Shown here: piece by piece, positions 18,569 to 28,593 of the stretch | Position numbering within the stretch: the stretch's first letter is position 1 | Layout: the number at the start of each line of letters is the position of its first letter | Assembly: GCF_903772925.1 (NCBI RefSeq) | Contig: NZ_LR812090.1 | Span: forward strand, 2,934,333 to 2,998,332 | DNA length: 64,000 bases | Origin: Alteromonas macleodii | GTDB lineage: Bacteria > Pseudomonadota > Gammaproteobacteria > Enterobacterales > Alteromonadaceae | Reading direction: 5' to 3' | Made by a program: the position numbers and the translations under genes | Notes under the pieces: generated by a model | Told to the model about the DNA's origin: nothing | The model's input: only the letters and a program-made list of their open reading frames with translations | The model's database searches: none

Positions 18569-19113
18569 TTGACTTATCCATTTTACCTTCTCGCCTGCCT
18601 CCTATACAGACAGAGCAAGGACCAATTAGCATTCAGCGCATCGCAGAGAAACACTGCAATGCGCTATGCGATGCGGGTCAACAATCTATTCACCATGTAA
18701 AGCCTTGGTTCGGCTCTGCGGTGTGCCCTGTCACGCCAGCATTGTCGAAGCAGTGTATTACTAGTATGGAGAAAGCTCGCCAGACAGGTTACGGCCTTAC
18801 GTATTTGTTAATGCATGACGAAAAGTGTTTGGGCATGGGTATTATCAATCATATTCATCACACGCATTTAACCGCAAACCTCGGATACTGGTTAAGACCC
18901 GACGCTTGCGGTAGAGGCTTAGCCACGGCGCTATGTGAAGCACTGAAAAAGCTCGCATTCTCGCAAATGAATCTGCACAGACTAGAGTGCTTTGTTGAAC
19001 CAAACAATAAAGCGAGTATGCGTGTTGCTGAGCGAATTGGCGGTGTGAAAGAAGGGCTGTGTAGAAAACGCGTATTTGGAAGAGACGCGCTTCTCTATGC
19101 ACTCACTATCTAA
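18565..19113 (+). CDS. GNAT family N-acetyltransferase (RimJ/RimL-like)
   Basis: A 182-residue acetyl-CoA-dependent N-acetyltransferase, substrate unknown. The TTG at 18565 overlaps the dsbB stop (TTGA), which favours translational coupling. The core shows 'LGYWLRPDACGRGLATALCE', the acetyl-CoA pyrophosphate-binding loop typical of the ribosomal-protein acetyltransferase branch, then 'RLECFVEPNNKASMRVAERI' with the family-typical N-x-x-S/A-x-x-V pattern. The length is normal. Confidence 0.85.
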   Translation: MIDLSILPSRLPPIQTEQGPISIQRIAEKHCNALCDAGQQSIHHVKPWFGSAVCPVTPALSKQCITSMEKARQTGYGLTYLLMHDEKCLGMGIINHIHHTHLTANLGYWLRPDACGRGLATALCEALKKLAFSQMNLHRLECFVEPNNKASMRVAERIGGVKEGLCRKRVFGRDALLYALTI

Positions 19114-19196
19114 TCAGCTTAATTGTAAAAGCAGGCCATCAACAATCCCCCCTACCTGCCTATGTGGCAATGTTTTACTATAACCAATATTAACAC

Positions 19197-20486
19197 TTAG
19201 AAAGAGTACATAACTCCCGTATAGGCGTACATAGAATTATCGGGGTATGCGCCAGTTTCTAACGCTTCACCTTTAGCAAGGTATGCACCGCCTAGTTCGA
19301 ACCTTAGTGGCGCAGATGCTTGATATCGCCAGCGAAGCTCTATTTGGTGTCCTAAAAAGTCTTCCTGCCCCTCAGCTACTTCTTCAAGCCAAAGCCCTTT
19401 GTAACCCAACATGATCGTATTGACACTATTGAACTTTGTGACCGCTCTTAACCCCGGTGCTAGGATATTACTTCGAGGGAATGTTTGATACACGTCCGTA
19501 GGACCAAAATCAAACCGCCGTAAACCATAAAGGGAGTCAAAGGCTTTTATAGTGTTATCGGTGCTATCATCATCACCACTTGCAGCATCAATTTCCGCTC
19601 TGATAAAAATATTAGCACTGATTTGTTTGCCGATGTGACTATGTACCATCCAAGCGCTAACATCCTTATCGTCAATGTCAGATGTCGATGTAGACTGCCT
19701 AGCTTGACCAGTTTGCCCTATCGCTTCTATATTGTATTTCCAGTTTTCTGAAAAGGTTTTCGAATAATCTACCGACAGGGTAAAGAGGTCGCGATTTTTG
19801 GTCGCAAGATCCTTTGAGTCGGACTCTTTTAACCAATAACTATGTACTTTCCATGTGTTATCTTCCGATTCAGCATAAACGCCAAAAAACTTTCTATTAC
19901 TAAAACTTTTATCAAAAGCCCGTTTATTACTATCGACTGATGGTGAATCGATAGGAAAGCGAGACAGCGGCAATAGATAAAAACCACGCACATGCCATCC
20001 AGACCAATTTGCATCAATGAGTGCGCCTTCAAAACTATTCGTAGCGTTTCTAAATCGTGTGCGCCCAATCAGTCGACGGCTACCGTGATCAAGCGTTACT
20101 CGTCCAATAGTAACGCTACTTAGGTATTCGCTTATGCCCTTATAGGAAATATACAACTGCACTGGTTCAAGCGTATTCACCTGCGAAGACTTAAGGGTGG
20201 GATCGTTCTCGTCGAGATAAGCGCGAGAATCTTCTATCTCGGCGACAGCATTCCAATTCCCATAGTTGGCTTCGCCTTTTAGCCTAACTCGCGTTGAGAG
20301 GCGCTCATTTGTTTTTGTGCGGATGTTTTCATTAGTAGGGAAAATTGGATTATTAAGCGTTTCGTAACGTACTCTAACCGAGCCACTGTAGCTAGTGTCT
20401 AGGCTTTGTGCTTTTAATGTTGAGCCCATACAAGTAGTGGCAAACAACAGTATCGAAACACTAGCGCTCAATTTGCTCATTTTCAA
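19197..20486 (-). CDS. Alginate-export-type outer membrane beta-barrel protein
   Basis: A 429-residue protein with a signal peptide (residues 1-26, 'LLFATTCMGSTLKA') and many amphipathic strands with alternating aromatic residues, ending in an aromatic C-terminal residue ('GVMYSF') as needed for BAM-dependent barrel assembly. The pattern 'NERLSTRVRLKGEANYG', 'LYISYKG' and 'GRVTLDHGSRRLIGRTRFRN' is that of the alginate_exp outer membrane family (AlgE-like channels). No alginate genes are nearby, so the cargo is unknown and other oligosaccharides or organic acids are possible. It stands alone. Confidence 0.8.
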   Translation of the reverse strand: MKMSKLSASVSILLFATTCMGSTLKAQSLDTSYSGSVRVRYETLNNPIFPTNENIRTKTNERLSTRVRLKGEANYGNWNAVAEIEDSRAYLDENDPTLKSSQVNTLEPVQLYISYKGISEYLSSVTIGRVTLDHGSRRLIGRTRFRNATNSFEGALIDANWSGWHVRGFYLLPLSRFPIDSPSVDSNKRAFDKSFSNRKFFGVYAESEDNTWKVHSYWLKESDSKDLATKNRDLFTLSVDYSKTFSENWKYNIEAIGQTGQARQSTSTSDIDDKDVSAWMVHSHIGKQISANIFIRAEIDAASGDDDSTDNTIKAFDSLYGLRRFDFGPTDVYQTFPRSNILAPGLRAVTKFNSVNTIMLGYKGLWLEEVAEGQEDFLGHQIELRWRYQASAPLRFELGGAYLAKGEALETGAYPDNSMYAYTGVMYSF

Positions 20487-20610
20487 GCCTTTGAAAATCG
20501 GGTAAGAAAGCGTAAGTATAAGCGAGACAATCGCATTTCACTCACGCTCTTTAGTCTAAAAAGCTTACAAAGGTGAGAAATTGAGCCTGTGTAATGACAG
20601 CTTATTGTGT

Positions 20611-21105
20611 TTAGTCTAAATCTTCTAACGGCCAAATGGCGATATAGTCTTCAAAGTGGTTGAGATCTACATCGCTTTCAAACACCGTTTTATTACGTAC
20701 TGACATTCCCTTCGCGTGCATTACGTTCTTCTTACCTTTGTTTAGCAAAGGGTGCCACGAGGGTATCCCCCTTCCTTCATAAAGGCGTCGATAAGTGCAA
20801 CTGTTTGGCATAAAGAAAATATCTTTAAGGTTTTCTTTTGTCAGCTTCACGCAATCTGGTACAAGCTCGGTGCGTCTTTCATACTGAGTACATTCACACT
20901 TTTTCGTATTCAAATATGAACACACAATATTGGTGAAGTGAATTTTTTCGTTGTCGTTAATGTGGTCGGTAACTTCGTATTCTTCAACGGCCTCGTCGTC
21001 GATGAACTTTTGCAGGCAACACTTCCCGCAACCGTCACAAAGAGATTCCCATTCTTTTTGGGTCATTTCTTCTAATGACTTAGCTTCCCAAAATGCTACT
21101 GTCAT
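20611..21105 (-). CDS. ycgN: YcgN family cysteine cluster protein (UPF0260)
   Basis: A 164-residue cytoplasmic protein of the YcgN family, biochemical function unknown. It shows the CxxCxxCC-type cluster (DGCGKCC near residue 24-30) and further cysteines ('CSYLNTKKCECTQYERR', 'CTYRRLYEG') that probably bind a metal or Fe-S centre. Its start overlaps the stop of the FAH-family gene by 4 bp (ATGA), so the two are translationally coupled, as in E. coli ycgM-ycgN. Confidence 0.9.
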   Translation of the reverse strand: MTVAFWEAKSLEEMTQKEWESLCDGCGKCCLQKFIDDEAVEEYEVTDHINDNEKIHFTNIVCSYLNTKKCECTQYERRTELVPDCVKLTKENLKDIFFMPNSCTYRRLYEGRGIPSWHPLLNKGKKNVMHAKGMSVRNKTVFESDVDLNHFEDYIAIWPLEDLD

Positions 21106-21770
21106 TCAGCTACTACCTTTGAACTTACCGTTATTAGGCCGTCTAACGATGCCTTAACTTTATCTGCCGGGCTAAGCTTACCCACCCCTTTGGGCGTACC
21201 GGTAAGGATTACATCACCGCTATCTAGGGTAAATATAGACGACATATGGGCGATCAGGGGAATGATCTTGTGTAGCATGAGCTCGGTATGCCCCTGCTGC
21301 CTGACCTCTCCGTTTATGGTTAAGGTAAAGCGCAAATCATCAAGATTCCCAACTTCACTGTACGGCACAAAGCCAGAAAGTGGCGCACTGTTATCAAAAG
21401 ACTTCGCCCGTTCCCAAGGTTGCCCTTGCTTTTTAAGCGCTGCTTGGATTTCGCGAAGGGTTAAGTCAAGCCCCAGGCCAATTCCCCAAATAGCGTCTTT
21501 GACCTCATCATTACTAGCATTTTTAAGTGGTGACTTAAGCAGTACTGACACTTCAAGCTCGTTGTGGCACTCGCCTTTGTCAGTGGGAATAGCAATGGGC
21601 TCATGCATATGGCACAAAGCAGCTTTCGGTTTCATAAACAGCAGCGGAGCTTCAGACACCGTAGAGTTCATTTCTTGAATGTGGTCGAGGTAATTTCGAC
21701 CAATGCATAACACTTTACTAACCGGTAATGGTATCTCATTACCTTGGGTATCAATGTGACGATATGTCAT
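21102..21770 (-). CDS. ycgM: Fumarylacetoacetate hydrolase family protein (YcgM)
   Basis: A 222-residue FAH-fold protein; relatives act as acylpyruvases or oxaloacetate tautomerase/decarboxylases, and the exact reaction is not settled here. Seen: 'VLCIGRNYLDHIQEM' at the N-terminus, the metal-binding residues in 'HNELEVSVLL' and 'GIGLGLDLTLREIQ', and the C-terminal 'SGDVILTGTPKGVG'. Its start overlaps the stop of the transglycosylase gene by one base and its end overlaps ycgN. Confidence 0.9.
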   Translation of the reverse strand: MTYRHIDTQGNEIPLPVSKVLCIGRNYLDHIQEMNSTVSEAPLLFMKPKAALCHMHEPIAIPTDKGECHNELEVSVLLKSPLKNASNDEVKDAIWGIGLGLDLTLREIQAALKKQGQPWERAKSFDNSAPLSGFVPYSEVGNLDDLRFTLTINGEVRQQGHTELMLHKIIPLIAHMSSIFTLDSGDVILTGTPKGVGKLSPADKVKASLDGLITVSSKVVAE

Positions 21771-22852
21771 TAGTAACCTCGCTTTATTCGTTCAGATAAA
21801 TACCCAACCGAAACGCCGAAATAAGACGAACGGTTCCACTTCATTAGCGTATGGAAGTTGTTATACACCAAGTAGATTCGGCCTTTCTCACCGTCTGGCA
21901 TAATGAGTGATGCATCGACATTTACATTGGGAAGCTCACTACCGTTATAGCGCCTAACGCCATTTGAGCTCCAAAAAGATAGCGGCTTCATATTAGATTT
22001 TGCAAGGCCTGAAAAAGGCACTGGCTTGGTCAGGGTCACCTGACGGCCCCATGTCCCTTCACTATCCCACCCTTCAGCTGACAAGTAGTTAGCGATTGAC
22101 GCGAACACATCAGCCTTAGTTTCCCAAATATCCTTTCTGCCGTCGCCATCGTAGTCTACAGCGTAGTTTAAAAACGATATGGGCATAAACTGAGTTTGGC
22201 CCATCGCGCCAGCCCAAGAGCCTTTTAATGCTTTCACATCGATGTGGCCTTCATCAAGTATGCGAAGCACAGCAAAGAAATTATCTTTGAATAGCTTCTC
22301 TCTTCGCCCTTCATACGCTAGAGATGCAAGTGCGGACAGCACGCTGAAATTACCCTGAATTTTACCAAAATTAGACTCGTTCCCCCATAGCGCAACGATA
22401 AACCGTGCTTGTACGCCATATTTGTCAGCAATCTCTTCAAGTAGTACTTTATTTTCGTTGTACTGCTCAACCGCTTGCTTTACTTTCCAATCAGGTACTC
22501 GCGTTGCCAGATAGTCATCTAACGTAATTTTTTTCTCTGGCTGACTTTTATCAGATTTAACAACGGTAGGCCTAAAGGTGATATCAGCGAACGCCTGCTC
22601 TAGCTTAGCTTTATCAATACCTTTTGCAGCCGCTTCGTTTTTAAGCTGAGCAACATAACGGTTAAAGCCTTCTTCACTCAGCCCATTGTCACTACTCGGC
22701 TTGTTTTCAGCGTAAGCCGAAGCCGAAAGGCTTAAGGTGATACTAGATATAAGCACGGCAACGTTTAGCGGCTTGGGCAGCAAACTGTAGCAACTACGCT
22801 TAGTGTGAACCGTCAGTCGAGCGACTAAGCGGTTTATTATCTTTACTAACAT
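21770..22852 (-). CDS. Lytic murein transglycosylase (MltB-like)
   Basis: A 360-residue periplasmic peptidoglycan lytic transglycosylase that cuts the glycan strand with formation of 1,6-anhydro ends. A long N-terminus ends in a signal sequence (about 28-48, 'ISSITLSLSASAYA'); no lipobox is seen, unlike MltB itself. The catalytic Glu159 sits in 'ALWGNESNFG', followed by 'GSWAGAMGQTQFMP' and the 'DYDGDGRKDIW' motif of this family. It is inserted between ycgL and ycgM in a tightly packed minus-strand operon. Confidence 0.9.
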   Translation of the reverse strand: MLVKIINRLVARLTVHTKRSCYSLLPKPLNVAVLISSITLSLSASAYAENKPSSDNGLSEEGFNRYVAQLKNEAAAKGIDKAKLEQAFADITFRPTVVKSDKSQPEKKITLDDYLATRVPDWKVKQAVEQYNENKVLLEEIADKYGVQARFIVALWGNESNFGKIQGNFSVLSALASLAYEGRREKLFKDNFFAVLRILDEGHIDVKALKGSWAGAMGQTQFMPISFLNYAVDYDGDGRKDIWETKADVFASIANYLSAEGWDSEGTWGRQVTLTKPVPFSGLAKSNMKPLSFWSSNGVRRYNGSELPNVNVDASLIMPDGEKGRIYLVYNNFHTLMKWNRSSYFGVSVGYLSERIKRGY

Positions 22853-22858
22853 GAATAT

Positions 22859-23155
22859 TTAAAACTTTTTATCCGGGTTTTTAGACAAGCCGAGGGATTC
22901 GCGATGCTGCTCAAGTAGGTTGTCTTCTTTGGGTGGCATTTGTAGATAAAAACCTTTTTCAGTAAGTTCATCGATAAGCTTTTGCTTATCGACCATACCC
23001 AGTTTTTCCCGTTTTTCTAAAGCGATAATAGTCACTAATTCCGGGCGACCAAAGGTTTCCATTAGCGCTTCGGGCACATCTTCGAAATGATCTTTTTTTG
23101 GCACATATAAATACATGCCTTCTTTTTTTCGCGTTTTATAAACTGCGCATAACAT
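22859..23155 (-). CDS. ycgL: YcgL family protein (UPF0745)
   Basis: A small cytoplasmic protein (98 residues from ATG 23155), family function unknown. The start follows the family pattern '[18 protein letters not shown]'; an upstream in-frame GTG at 23212 would add 19 residues without a good ribosome site. The conserved '[15 protein letters not shown]' and 'YLQMPP' motifs are present. It lies 77 bp downstream of rnd and 6 bp upstream of the transglycosylase gene, so it belongs to the rnd-ycgL-mlt-ycgM-ycgN series. Confidence 0.88.
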   Translation of the reverse strand: MLCAVYKTRKKEGMYLYVPKKDHFEDVPEALMETFGRPELVTIIALEKREKLGMVDKQKLIDELTEKGFYLQMPPKEDNLLEQHRESLGLSKNPDKKF

Positions 23156-23232
23156 AAATGATTTACTCGCTTTGTAATGAGTGCGGTCGTGAAAATTTTC
23201 ACTTTTATACACCCACGTTGTTTTGTAGACGG

Positions 23233-24390
23233 TTACTGGGAAGGCGCGTCGCCTAACAGTCGGGTTACGTGAGGACGAAATAATGGCTCACGCCAAGTAG
23301 ACAACACGTCAGGCATTAAACCTTGTACACGGGTCTCATCAACTGGAAACCAGTACCATTTTAACAATTGATTTAGCTGTTTTTTAGAGGCAATAACGTC
23401 ACTATTAACGGCATTGTCTTTCGCTATCTGGTCGCTGATGACTTTAAGCTCGGCCAGCGTCTTTTTGTACTTGGCGATATCAATTAACCGCAGCACAACT
23501 GGAAGCCTAAGCTTTTCTGGCGTTTGCGCATATTTTGCTCTCGCCTCTTCAATTAGCGTGATAATGGTGTCTCCGTAACGACGGACCGACTGGTGATTCA
23601 CGCCGTTAATGCGCGAAAGGCCAGATTTGCTATCAATAAGACGCTGAGCTGCTTCAAACAAGTGACCTTCTTTGAAAACAAAGTTTAGCGCCAAGTCTTT
23701 CTTTCGTGCTGTATTTAGACGCCATGCGGCTAACGCTTGTAATACTGTGAGCTGTTCGCTGTTTAAGCGCCAATTGTTCTTAATACTTAAATAGGCAAAA
23801 TCTTCTGGCATTTGAGCGCGTTTTTTATCCACTAGCAACGCTATTTCTTGGTAAATCCAATGCACTTTACCCGCTTCTTGGACTTTACTGGCTAGCTCTT
23901 GGTAGCATGGTAGTAAGTACAATACGTCGTTTGCTGCATAGCTAAGCTGAGATTCGCGAAGGGGCCTGGCTATCCAGTCTGTTCGCGATTCACCTTTATC
24001 TAATGTTATATCGCATAGCAACTCTACTAGCTTTGCGTAGCCCAGTGATGGCCCCATATCCAAAATACTTCCCGCCAACTGTGTATCAAATACCGGCGTT
24101 GGCACCGTATCAAAGGCGGTGAGAAACGCCTCTATATCCTCTGAGCACGAGTGCAGCACTTTTACTACTTCGGTATTTTCCATAAGCTCAATAAACGGGC
24201 TCATGTTGTCTATAGCTAACGGGTCAATAAGCACTAGTTGATGGCCATCATAAAGCTGAATAAGCCCAAGGTGAGGAGTAAGGGTTCTTGTTCTTACAAA
24301 TTCGGTGTCTAAGGCTACCGCCTCTTGACGTTGTGCTGCAGTGCACACTTTTTCGAGTTGTTCAGATGTTGTAATTAATTGATATTGCAT
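23233..24390 (-). CDS. rnd: Ribonuclease D
   Basis: A 385-residue 3'-5' exoribonuclease that matures tRNA 3' ends. The DEDD exonuclease domain comes first, with '[11 protein letters not shown]' (Asp28, Glu30), then '[10 protein letters not shown]' and '[18 protein letters not shown]' which carry the remaining acidic residues and the Tyr of the DEDDy class. One HRDC domain follows at about 210-290 ('[20 protein letters not shown]'). Length is typical. It lies downstream of fadD, with a terminator between them, as in E. coli. Confidence 0.95.
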   Translation of the reverse strand: MQYQLITTSEQLEKVCTAAQRQEAVALDTEFVRTRTLTPHLGLIQLYDGHQLVLIDPLAIDNMSPFIELMENTEVVKVLHSCSEDIEAFLTAFDTVPTPVFDTQLAGSILDMGPSLGYAKLVELLCDITLDKGESRTDWIARPLRESQLSYAANDVLYLLPCYQELASKVQEAGKVHWIYQEIALLVDKKRAQMPEDFAYLSIKNNWRLNSEQLTVLQALAAWRLNTARKKDLALNFVFKEGHLFEAAQRLIDSKSGLSRINGVNHQSVRRYGDTIITLIEEARAKYAQTPEKLRLPVVLRLIDIAKYKKTLAELKVISDQIAKDNAVNSDVIASKKQLNQLLKWYWFPVDETRVQGLMPDVLSTWREPLFRPHVTRLLGDAPSQ

Positions 24391-24410
24391 ATTTTTGCAC
24401 AGTAATAAAA

Positions 24411-24430
24411 AAGCCGGCTAACGCCGGCTT
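24411..24430 (-). terminator. Rho-independent terminator behind fadD
   Basis: Perfect 8-bp arms AAGCCGGC (24411-24418) and GCCGGCTT (24423-24430) with loop TAAC; read leftward it is followed by TTTTTTATTA. It sits 22 bp behind the fadD stop and 20 bp before the rnd start. Confidence 0.88.
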
Positions 24431-24452
24431 TCAAAAAACTATTTCAACGAAA

Positions 24453-26108
24453 TTAGTCTCGAAGCTCCCGACGCAGTATTTTACCTACATTGGTTTTTGG
24501 TAAGTCGTCTTTGAAAACAACTTGCTTAGGCACTTTGTAACCTGTTAAATGATTACGGCAGTGCGCGATAACGTCTTTTTCAGTGAGTGAATCGTTATTT
24601 TTAACTACGAATAGTTTCACAACTTCACCGCTGACTTCGTGAGGAACCCCAACTGCAGCTGCTTCAACAATATGGTCATGCATTGCAGCAACTTCTTCAA
24701 TCTCGTTCGGGAACACGTTGAAGCCTGACACTAGGATCATATCCTTTTTACGGTCAACAATATAGAAGTAACCTTCATCATCTATTGTTGCTATGTCGCC
24801 AGTGGCTAGCCAACCGTCTTTTAAAATTTCTTCTGTTGCTTCAGGTCGGTTCAAATACCCTTTCATCACCTGAGGGCCTTTTACCCACATTTCACCCGGC
24901 TCACCCTTTTCGACAGGGTTACCGTCATCATCAAGCAGCTTGATATCTGTAGAAGGCACGGGCATACCGATTGCGCCTTTATAAGCTTCAATCTGAGGTG
25001 GGTTTACCGCAACCACAGGTGAGCACTCTGTAAGGCCATAGCCTTCAAGAAGCACAGTGTTAGTAATCTTCTCCCACTTCTCTGCAACAGGGCGCTGTAC
25101 AGCCATACCGCCGCCTAAGCCAAATTTAAACTTACTGAAATCAAGCTCGCTGAACCCAGGCGTGTTTAACAGGCCGTTAAACAAAGTGTTAACGCCAGGC
25201 AGGATAGTAAATGGGTATTTGCTAAGTTCGTTCACAAAAGCTGGCATGTCGCGGGGGTTGGTAATAAGCAAGTTGCGGCAGCCATATTTTACGAACATGA
25301 GGCAGTTCGCCAATAGTGCAAAGATATGATACAGCGGAAGCGCGGTAACAACAAAGTCTTCGCCTTCTTCTATAACGGTTTCTAGAATACCTGACACTTG
25401 TTCTAAGTTTGCCACCATGTTGCGGTGAGTTAGCATAGCCCCTTTAGAAACACCGGTTGTTCCACCTGTGTACTGAAGGAATGCCAAATCGCCACTATCA
25501 ATATCTGGACGCTTGTATTCAAGAGACTGACCTTTTTTAACCGCCGACATAAACGAAGTCGTTTCAGGCAGGTTGAATGAAGGCACCATCTTTTTGACGT
25601 ACTTAACCACCGCGTTCACAACCCAACGCTTAGGAGCAGGCAACATATCACCCAATGCCGTCAAAAAGACTTCTTGTAGATTAGTATCTGCGATAACCTC
25701 TTCGAGAGTACAAGCGAAGTTCTCAACTATAACGATAGCTTTAGCGTTGGCATCGTTAAGCTGGTGCTTCAACTCGCGAGCGGTATAAAGAGGGTTAACG
25801 TTAACCACAACCATACCTGCACGCAATATCCCAAACATAGCAACAGGGTACTGAAGGAGATTAGGCATCATAATTGCCACAGCATCACCGCGTTTTAACC
25901 CGCTAGACTGTAAGTATGCAGCGAACTGCGCTGATAAGGTATCTAGCTCCTCAAACGAAATTGAGTGCCCCATGTTGATGAAGGCTTCTTTGTTTTTAAA
26001 CTTCTTAACCGACTGCTCGAAAATGTCTACTACAGATGCGTAACGATCGGCATCGATTTCTGCGGAAACGCGAGGGTCGTAATGCTTAAGCCAGGTTTTT
26101 TCCACCAA
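24453..26108 (-). CDS. fadD: Long-chain-fatty-acid--CoA ligase
   Basis: A 551-residue ATP-dependent acyl-CoA synthetase at the inner membrane that activates incoming long-chain fatty acids. The AMP-binding signature '[12 protein letters not shown]' is at residues 213-224, followed by '[10 protein letters not shown]', '[17 protein letters not shown]' and the C-terminal catalytic Lys in '[12 protein letters not shown]'. The FACS-type motif and length fit FadD. A FadR-like operator lies about 60 bp upstream of the start, so repression by FadR relieved by acyl-CoA is expected. It is followed by a terminator. Confidence 0.96.
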   Translation of the reverse strand: MVEKTWLKHYDPRVSAEIDADRYASVVDIFEQSVKKFKNKEAFINMGHSISFEELDTLSAQFAAYLQSSGLKRGDAVAIMMPNLLQYPVAMFGILRAGMVVVNVNPLYTARELKHQLNDANAKAIVIVENFACTLEEVIADTNLQEVFLTALGDMLPAPKRWVVNAVVKYVKKMVPSFNLPETTSFMSAVKKGQSLEYKRPDIDSGDLAFLQYTGGTTGVSKGAMLTHRNMVANLEQVSGILETVIEEGEDFVVTALPLYHIFALLANCLMFVKYGCRNLLITNPRDMPAFVNELSKYPFTILPGVNTLFNGLLNTPGFSELDFSKFKFGLGGGMAVQRPVAEKWEKITNTVLLEGYGLTECSPVVAVNPPQIEAYKGAIGMPVPSTDIKLLDDDGNPVEKGEPGEMWVKGPQVMKGYLNRPEATEEILKDGWLATGDIATIDDEGYFYIVDRKKDMILVSGFNVFPNEIEEVAAMHDHIVEAAAVGVPHEVSGEVVKLFVVKNNDSLTEKDVIAHCRNHLTGYKVPKQVVFKDDLPKTNVGKILRRELRD

Positions 26109-26167
26109 AACCTCCTCTACTTTATTCTTATACTATTTAATGAGCACTTTAGAAGACGTGCCCATGT

Positions 26168-26184
26168 AACTGGTCTGATAACTT
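26168..26184 (-). promoter_or_regulatory. FadR-like operator at fadD
   Basis: AACTGGTCTGATAACTT matches the FadR consensus AACTGGTCGGACCAGTT at 13 of 17 positions by eye, with a complete left half-site AACTGGTC. It lies 59 bp in front of the fadD start codon. Confidence 0.7.
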
Positions 26185-26226
26185 GCGAATAGTATAGGAA
26201 GTGTAAAAAAAAATAAACGGCACAAT

Positions 26227-27066
26227 TTACAATTGCTCAACAAAATTGCGAATTAATAGCCCTACATCATCAGTATTTTCCATGTGAATATGATGACCGC
26301 CTACTAATTGTTCGTATTGTGCATTTAAAAACCACCCCTTCCTTTTTGGAAAGACTGACTCTAGATTTTTAAAGCTATTAGATGCACCGATAAAAAGTAC
26401 AGGACATACAATAGCACGCATAAGAGATTCTGCCTGTTTTTCTGTGAACCTTAACGATGATTTTGTGCGTAGTTTAGGATCGCTCGCCCAAAAGCAATGT
26501 CCACCAGCATCTTGGGTTAAGTTTCTAGACAATATTGAACGGGCGTGCTCTTCTGGAATATCTGAAATTTTGCATCTTGCTTTTACAGCATCTTCTAAAT
26601 CGACGATTCGCAACTTATTACGCGATTTAGCATGACGGCTGATAATAGACTCTCGCATTTGCGATGCAGTGGTCTCTTCGCTTTCTGTAAGCGGGCCGCA
26701 TGCGTCAATGCTAATGACAGCAGAGACTTTTTCGGGGAAGAGCGCAGCGAATAAGCTAGCAAGGATTCCACCAAGTGAGTGCCCCAGTAGAATTACCTCT
26801 TCCCAATTTTGAGATTCAATTAAGGCGTACAAGTCTTGCAGGTAGTCAGCTTGATTGTAATGCGCACCATGCACACGATGAGATGAACGGCCATGCCCTG
26901 CGAGATCAATTGCAATAAAGCGGTGGGTTTGAAGATAAGGCGCTAGCAACCTTAGGCTTTCTGCGTTATCCAAGTACCCGTGTAAACCAATAACAACTTT
27001 GCCACCACCTTGGTTATCTAACGCAGCTAGGTGTAGTGCTCCAATATTGAATTCTGTTTCAATCAT
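26227..27066 (-). CDS. Alpha/beta hydrolase
   Basis: A 279-residue alpha/beta-hydrolase fold enzyme, substrate unknown. I use ATG 27066 because GGAG stands 6 bases before it. Features: 'GLHGYLDN' oxyanion region, nucleophile elbow GHSLGG (Ser97), a cap region at about 120-200 and a C-terminal 'GGHHIHMEN' with the catalytic His. The layout resembles esterases or thioesterases of the BioH/YbfF type. It sits between fadD and the slp lipoprotein gene, a place where E. coli has no such gene; its own promoter may lie in the 97-bp gap upstream. Confidence 0.85.
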   Translation of the reverse strand: MIETEFNIGALHLAALDNQGGGKVVIGLHGYLDNAESLRLLAPYLQTHRFIAIDLAGHGRSSHRVHGAHYNQADYLQDLYALIESQNWEEVILLGHSLGGILASLFAALFPEKVSAVISIDACGPLTESEETTASQMRESIISRHAKSRNKLRIVDLEDAVKARCKISDIPEEHARSILSRNLTQDAGGHCFWASDPKLRTKSSLRFTEKQAESLMRAIVCPVLFIGASNSFKNLESVFPKRKGWFLNAQYEQLVGGHHIHMENTDDVGLLIRNFVEQL

Positions 27067-27163
27067 AACGCTCCGTACCGGCAAATAACCGCCGCCTCCC
27101 TTACATTTTCATTCCACTAAAACCAATAAGGCGGCAATTATATGCCGCCCCAATTAACTATCC

Positions 27164-27820
27164 CTATTGTCGCTTGTTGGTACTTGGTGATTTACCGCGC
27201 GGCTCAGAATTGTTGTTACTTGGTCTATTGTTGGTAGAAGGTAACTTTGCTTTGCTCGGTGCATTTTGATACCGGATTACGCGGGTCCTATTGAAATGCG
27301 GGTACATCCACGGCCCATTAAAGCGATAAAACGGTGAGTACCAGCCAGTGTGATAGTTAAAGAAGTAAGTATTTACATCGTAAACCTCTTGTTTTTTCCA
27401 CATATGGTAGTCTTCGACGATAATTGTTGGGTAGATATAAGGTTGCTCCCCTACCATACCCGCAGTCGGCGCAGTAATACTGCCTAAAAACGTTGCGGAG
27501 CGCCCTTCTTCAAAAACTATAGGGTCAACAAAGCCATCTATTTGCACTTTAAATCGGCCTGACGTTTCGCCATTGGTGGAAGGTTTACCGTAGTGGTTCA
27601 AAGGAAAGTGTGCAAGCTCGATCAATGTTTTGTTGGGCTTATTTTCAACCCCAACAATCATACCACCCCATCGCGCTTTTTGACCTTGCGCACTAGCACC
27701 TGAAGTCACCGCCTTAGAGTAGCTGACTAACTGGGTACCTTCAGGTACATCGATACTATCTGGAACTATGGTACAGCCTGTAAATAACATGACCGTAATT
27801 AGAATTAAATAACGAGACAT
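27164..27820 (-). CDS. Slp family outer membrane lipoprotein
   Basis: A 218-residue lipoprotein starting at ATG 27820 (GAGGAG ribosome site 7 bases before); the lipobox is LFTGC. The body matches Slp/YeaY lipoproteins: 'ARWGGMIVGVENKPNKTLIE', 'PLNHYGKPSTNGETSGRF' and 'VVGEQPYIYPTI'-like strands. The C-terminus is unusual: a Tyr/Trp-rich stretch, then a low-complexity Ser/Asn/Pro/Lys tail. Slp proteins are linked to starvation and acid resistance in E. coli. The gene keeps the fadD-slp-tsaB order. Confidence 0.88.
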   Translation of the reverse strand: MSRYLILITVMLFTGCTIVPDSIDVPEGTQLVSYSKAVTSGASAQGQKARWGGMIVGVENKPNKTLIELAHFPLNHYGKPSTNGETSGRFKVQIDGFVDPIVFEEGRSATFLGSITAPTAGMVGEQPYIYPTIIVEDYHMWKKQEVYDVNTYFFNYHTGWYSPFYRFNGPWMYPHFNRTRVIRYQNAPSKAKLPSTNNRPSNNNSEPRGKSPSTNKRQ

Positions 27821-28169
27821 CAAAGCGCTCCTCTGAACCCTAGAAAAAATGTTGCGCCTAATTGAATCACAATGAATCAACAGGTGTTTTAAACGAAATT
27901 CTTGTGCGGCAACACATCTAAAAACTCTTATATACTCTTACGTATCTCTTTAAGTTACAAAGAAAAACCGCATCCTAGCAACTCAACATTAGCATTAATA
28001 CGAGACGACTACCATTGTCGTTCAATTAATGTATTGGATAAACGCAAAAGGGGCCATATGCCACACTAATTTAGTGCAGGTACAGGGGGAGTTAGTTCAA
28101 AACGACGTGCGAGATTTAACAATTCGTTAAAATTAATTTGCAAGTAAAGAGGCAATAGTGTGCTGAAGT

Positions 28170-28463
28170 TTATGCGTAGATGTCCACGCCGAACATAGAT
28201 TGAATAGACTCGCGTTGCTGCTGCTTTTCAAAGCTCGTGTATGACGCTATGGCATTTTGAGAATACGTGTTGCCATCTTCACGAATAAATTGTTGGTACG
28301 CTTTGGCGTTATCCGTTCCCTGTTCGTCGGGCGCAACAACAATCGCCCTAGCAGACGATTCGCTTTGCCCTTTACTTTGCTGTTCAGGGTCTTTGTTAAT
28401 TTTAGCGACACGGCCTTGCGAAGGTTCGGAAGACGGTACGGCGAAATTATTATTGATAATCAT
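28170..28463 (-). CDS. Small conserved hypothetical protein
   Basis: A 97-residue hydrophilic protein I do not recognise. The N-terminal half is low complexity (Gln, Ser, Lys); the C-terminal half (about 52-97) is predicted helical, with 'YQQFIREDGNTYSQNAI' and a final 'FGVDIYA'. There is no signal peptide. The ribosome site is weak. It lies between slp and tsaB, each gap being over 100 bp. The amphipathic C-terminal pattern looks like a constrained protein rather than a chance frame. Confidence 0.6.
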   Translation of the reverse strand: MIINNNFAVPSSEPSQGRVAKINKDPEQQSKGQSESSARAIVVAPDEQGTDNAKAYQQFIREDGNTYSQNAIASYTSFEKQQQRESIQSMFGVDIYA

Positions 28464-28593
28464 ATAAAGTTAACTGAGGCAAGAATCATACCATTGGGAA
28501 GCGAGCTTTAACCTTAAGACTCGCTCCTCTTTTCCCCGTTGCTCGATTTATCTTATTGTTAGTAATGGGCGCCCAATATTTGGCGGCGTGTCG

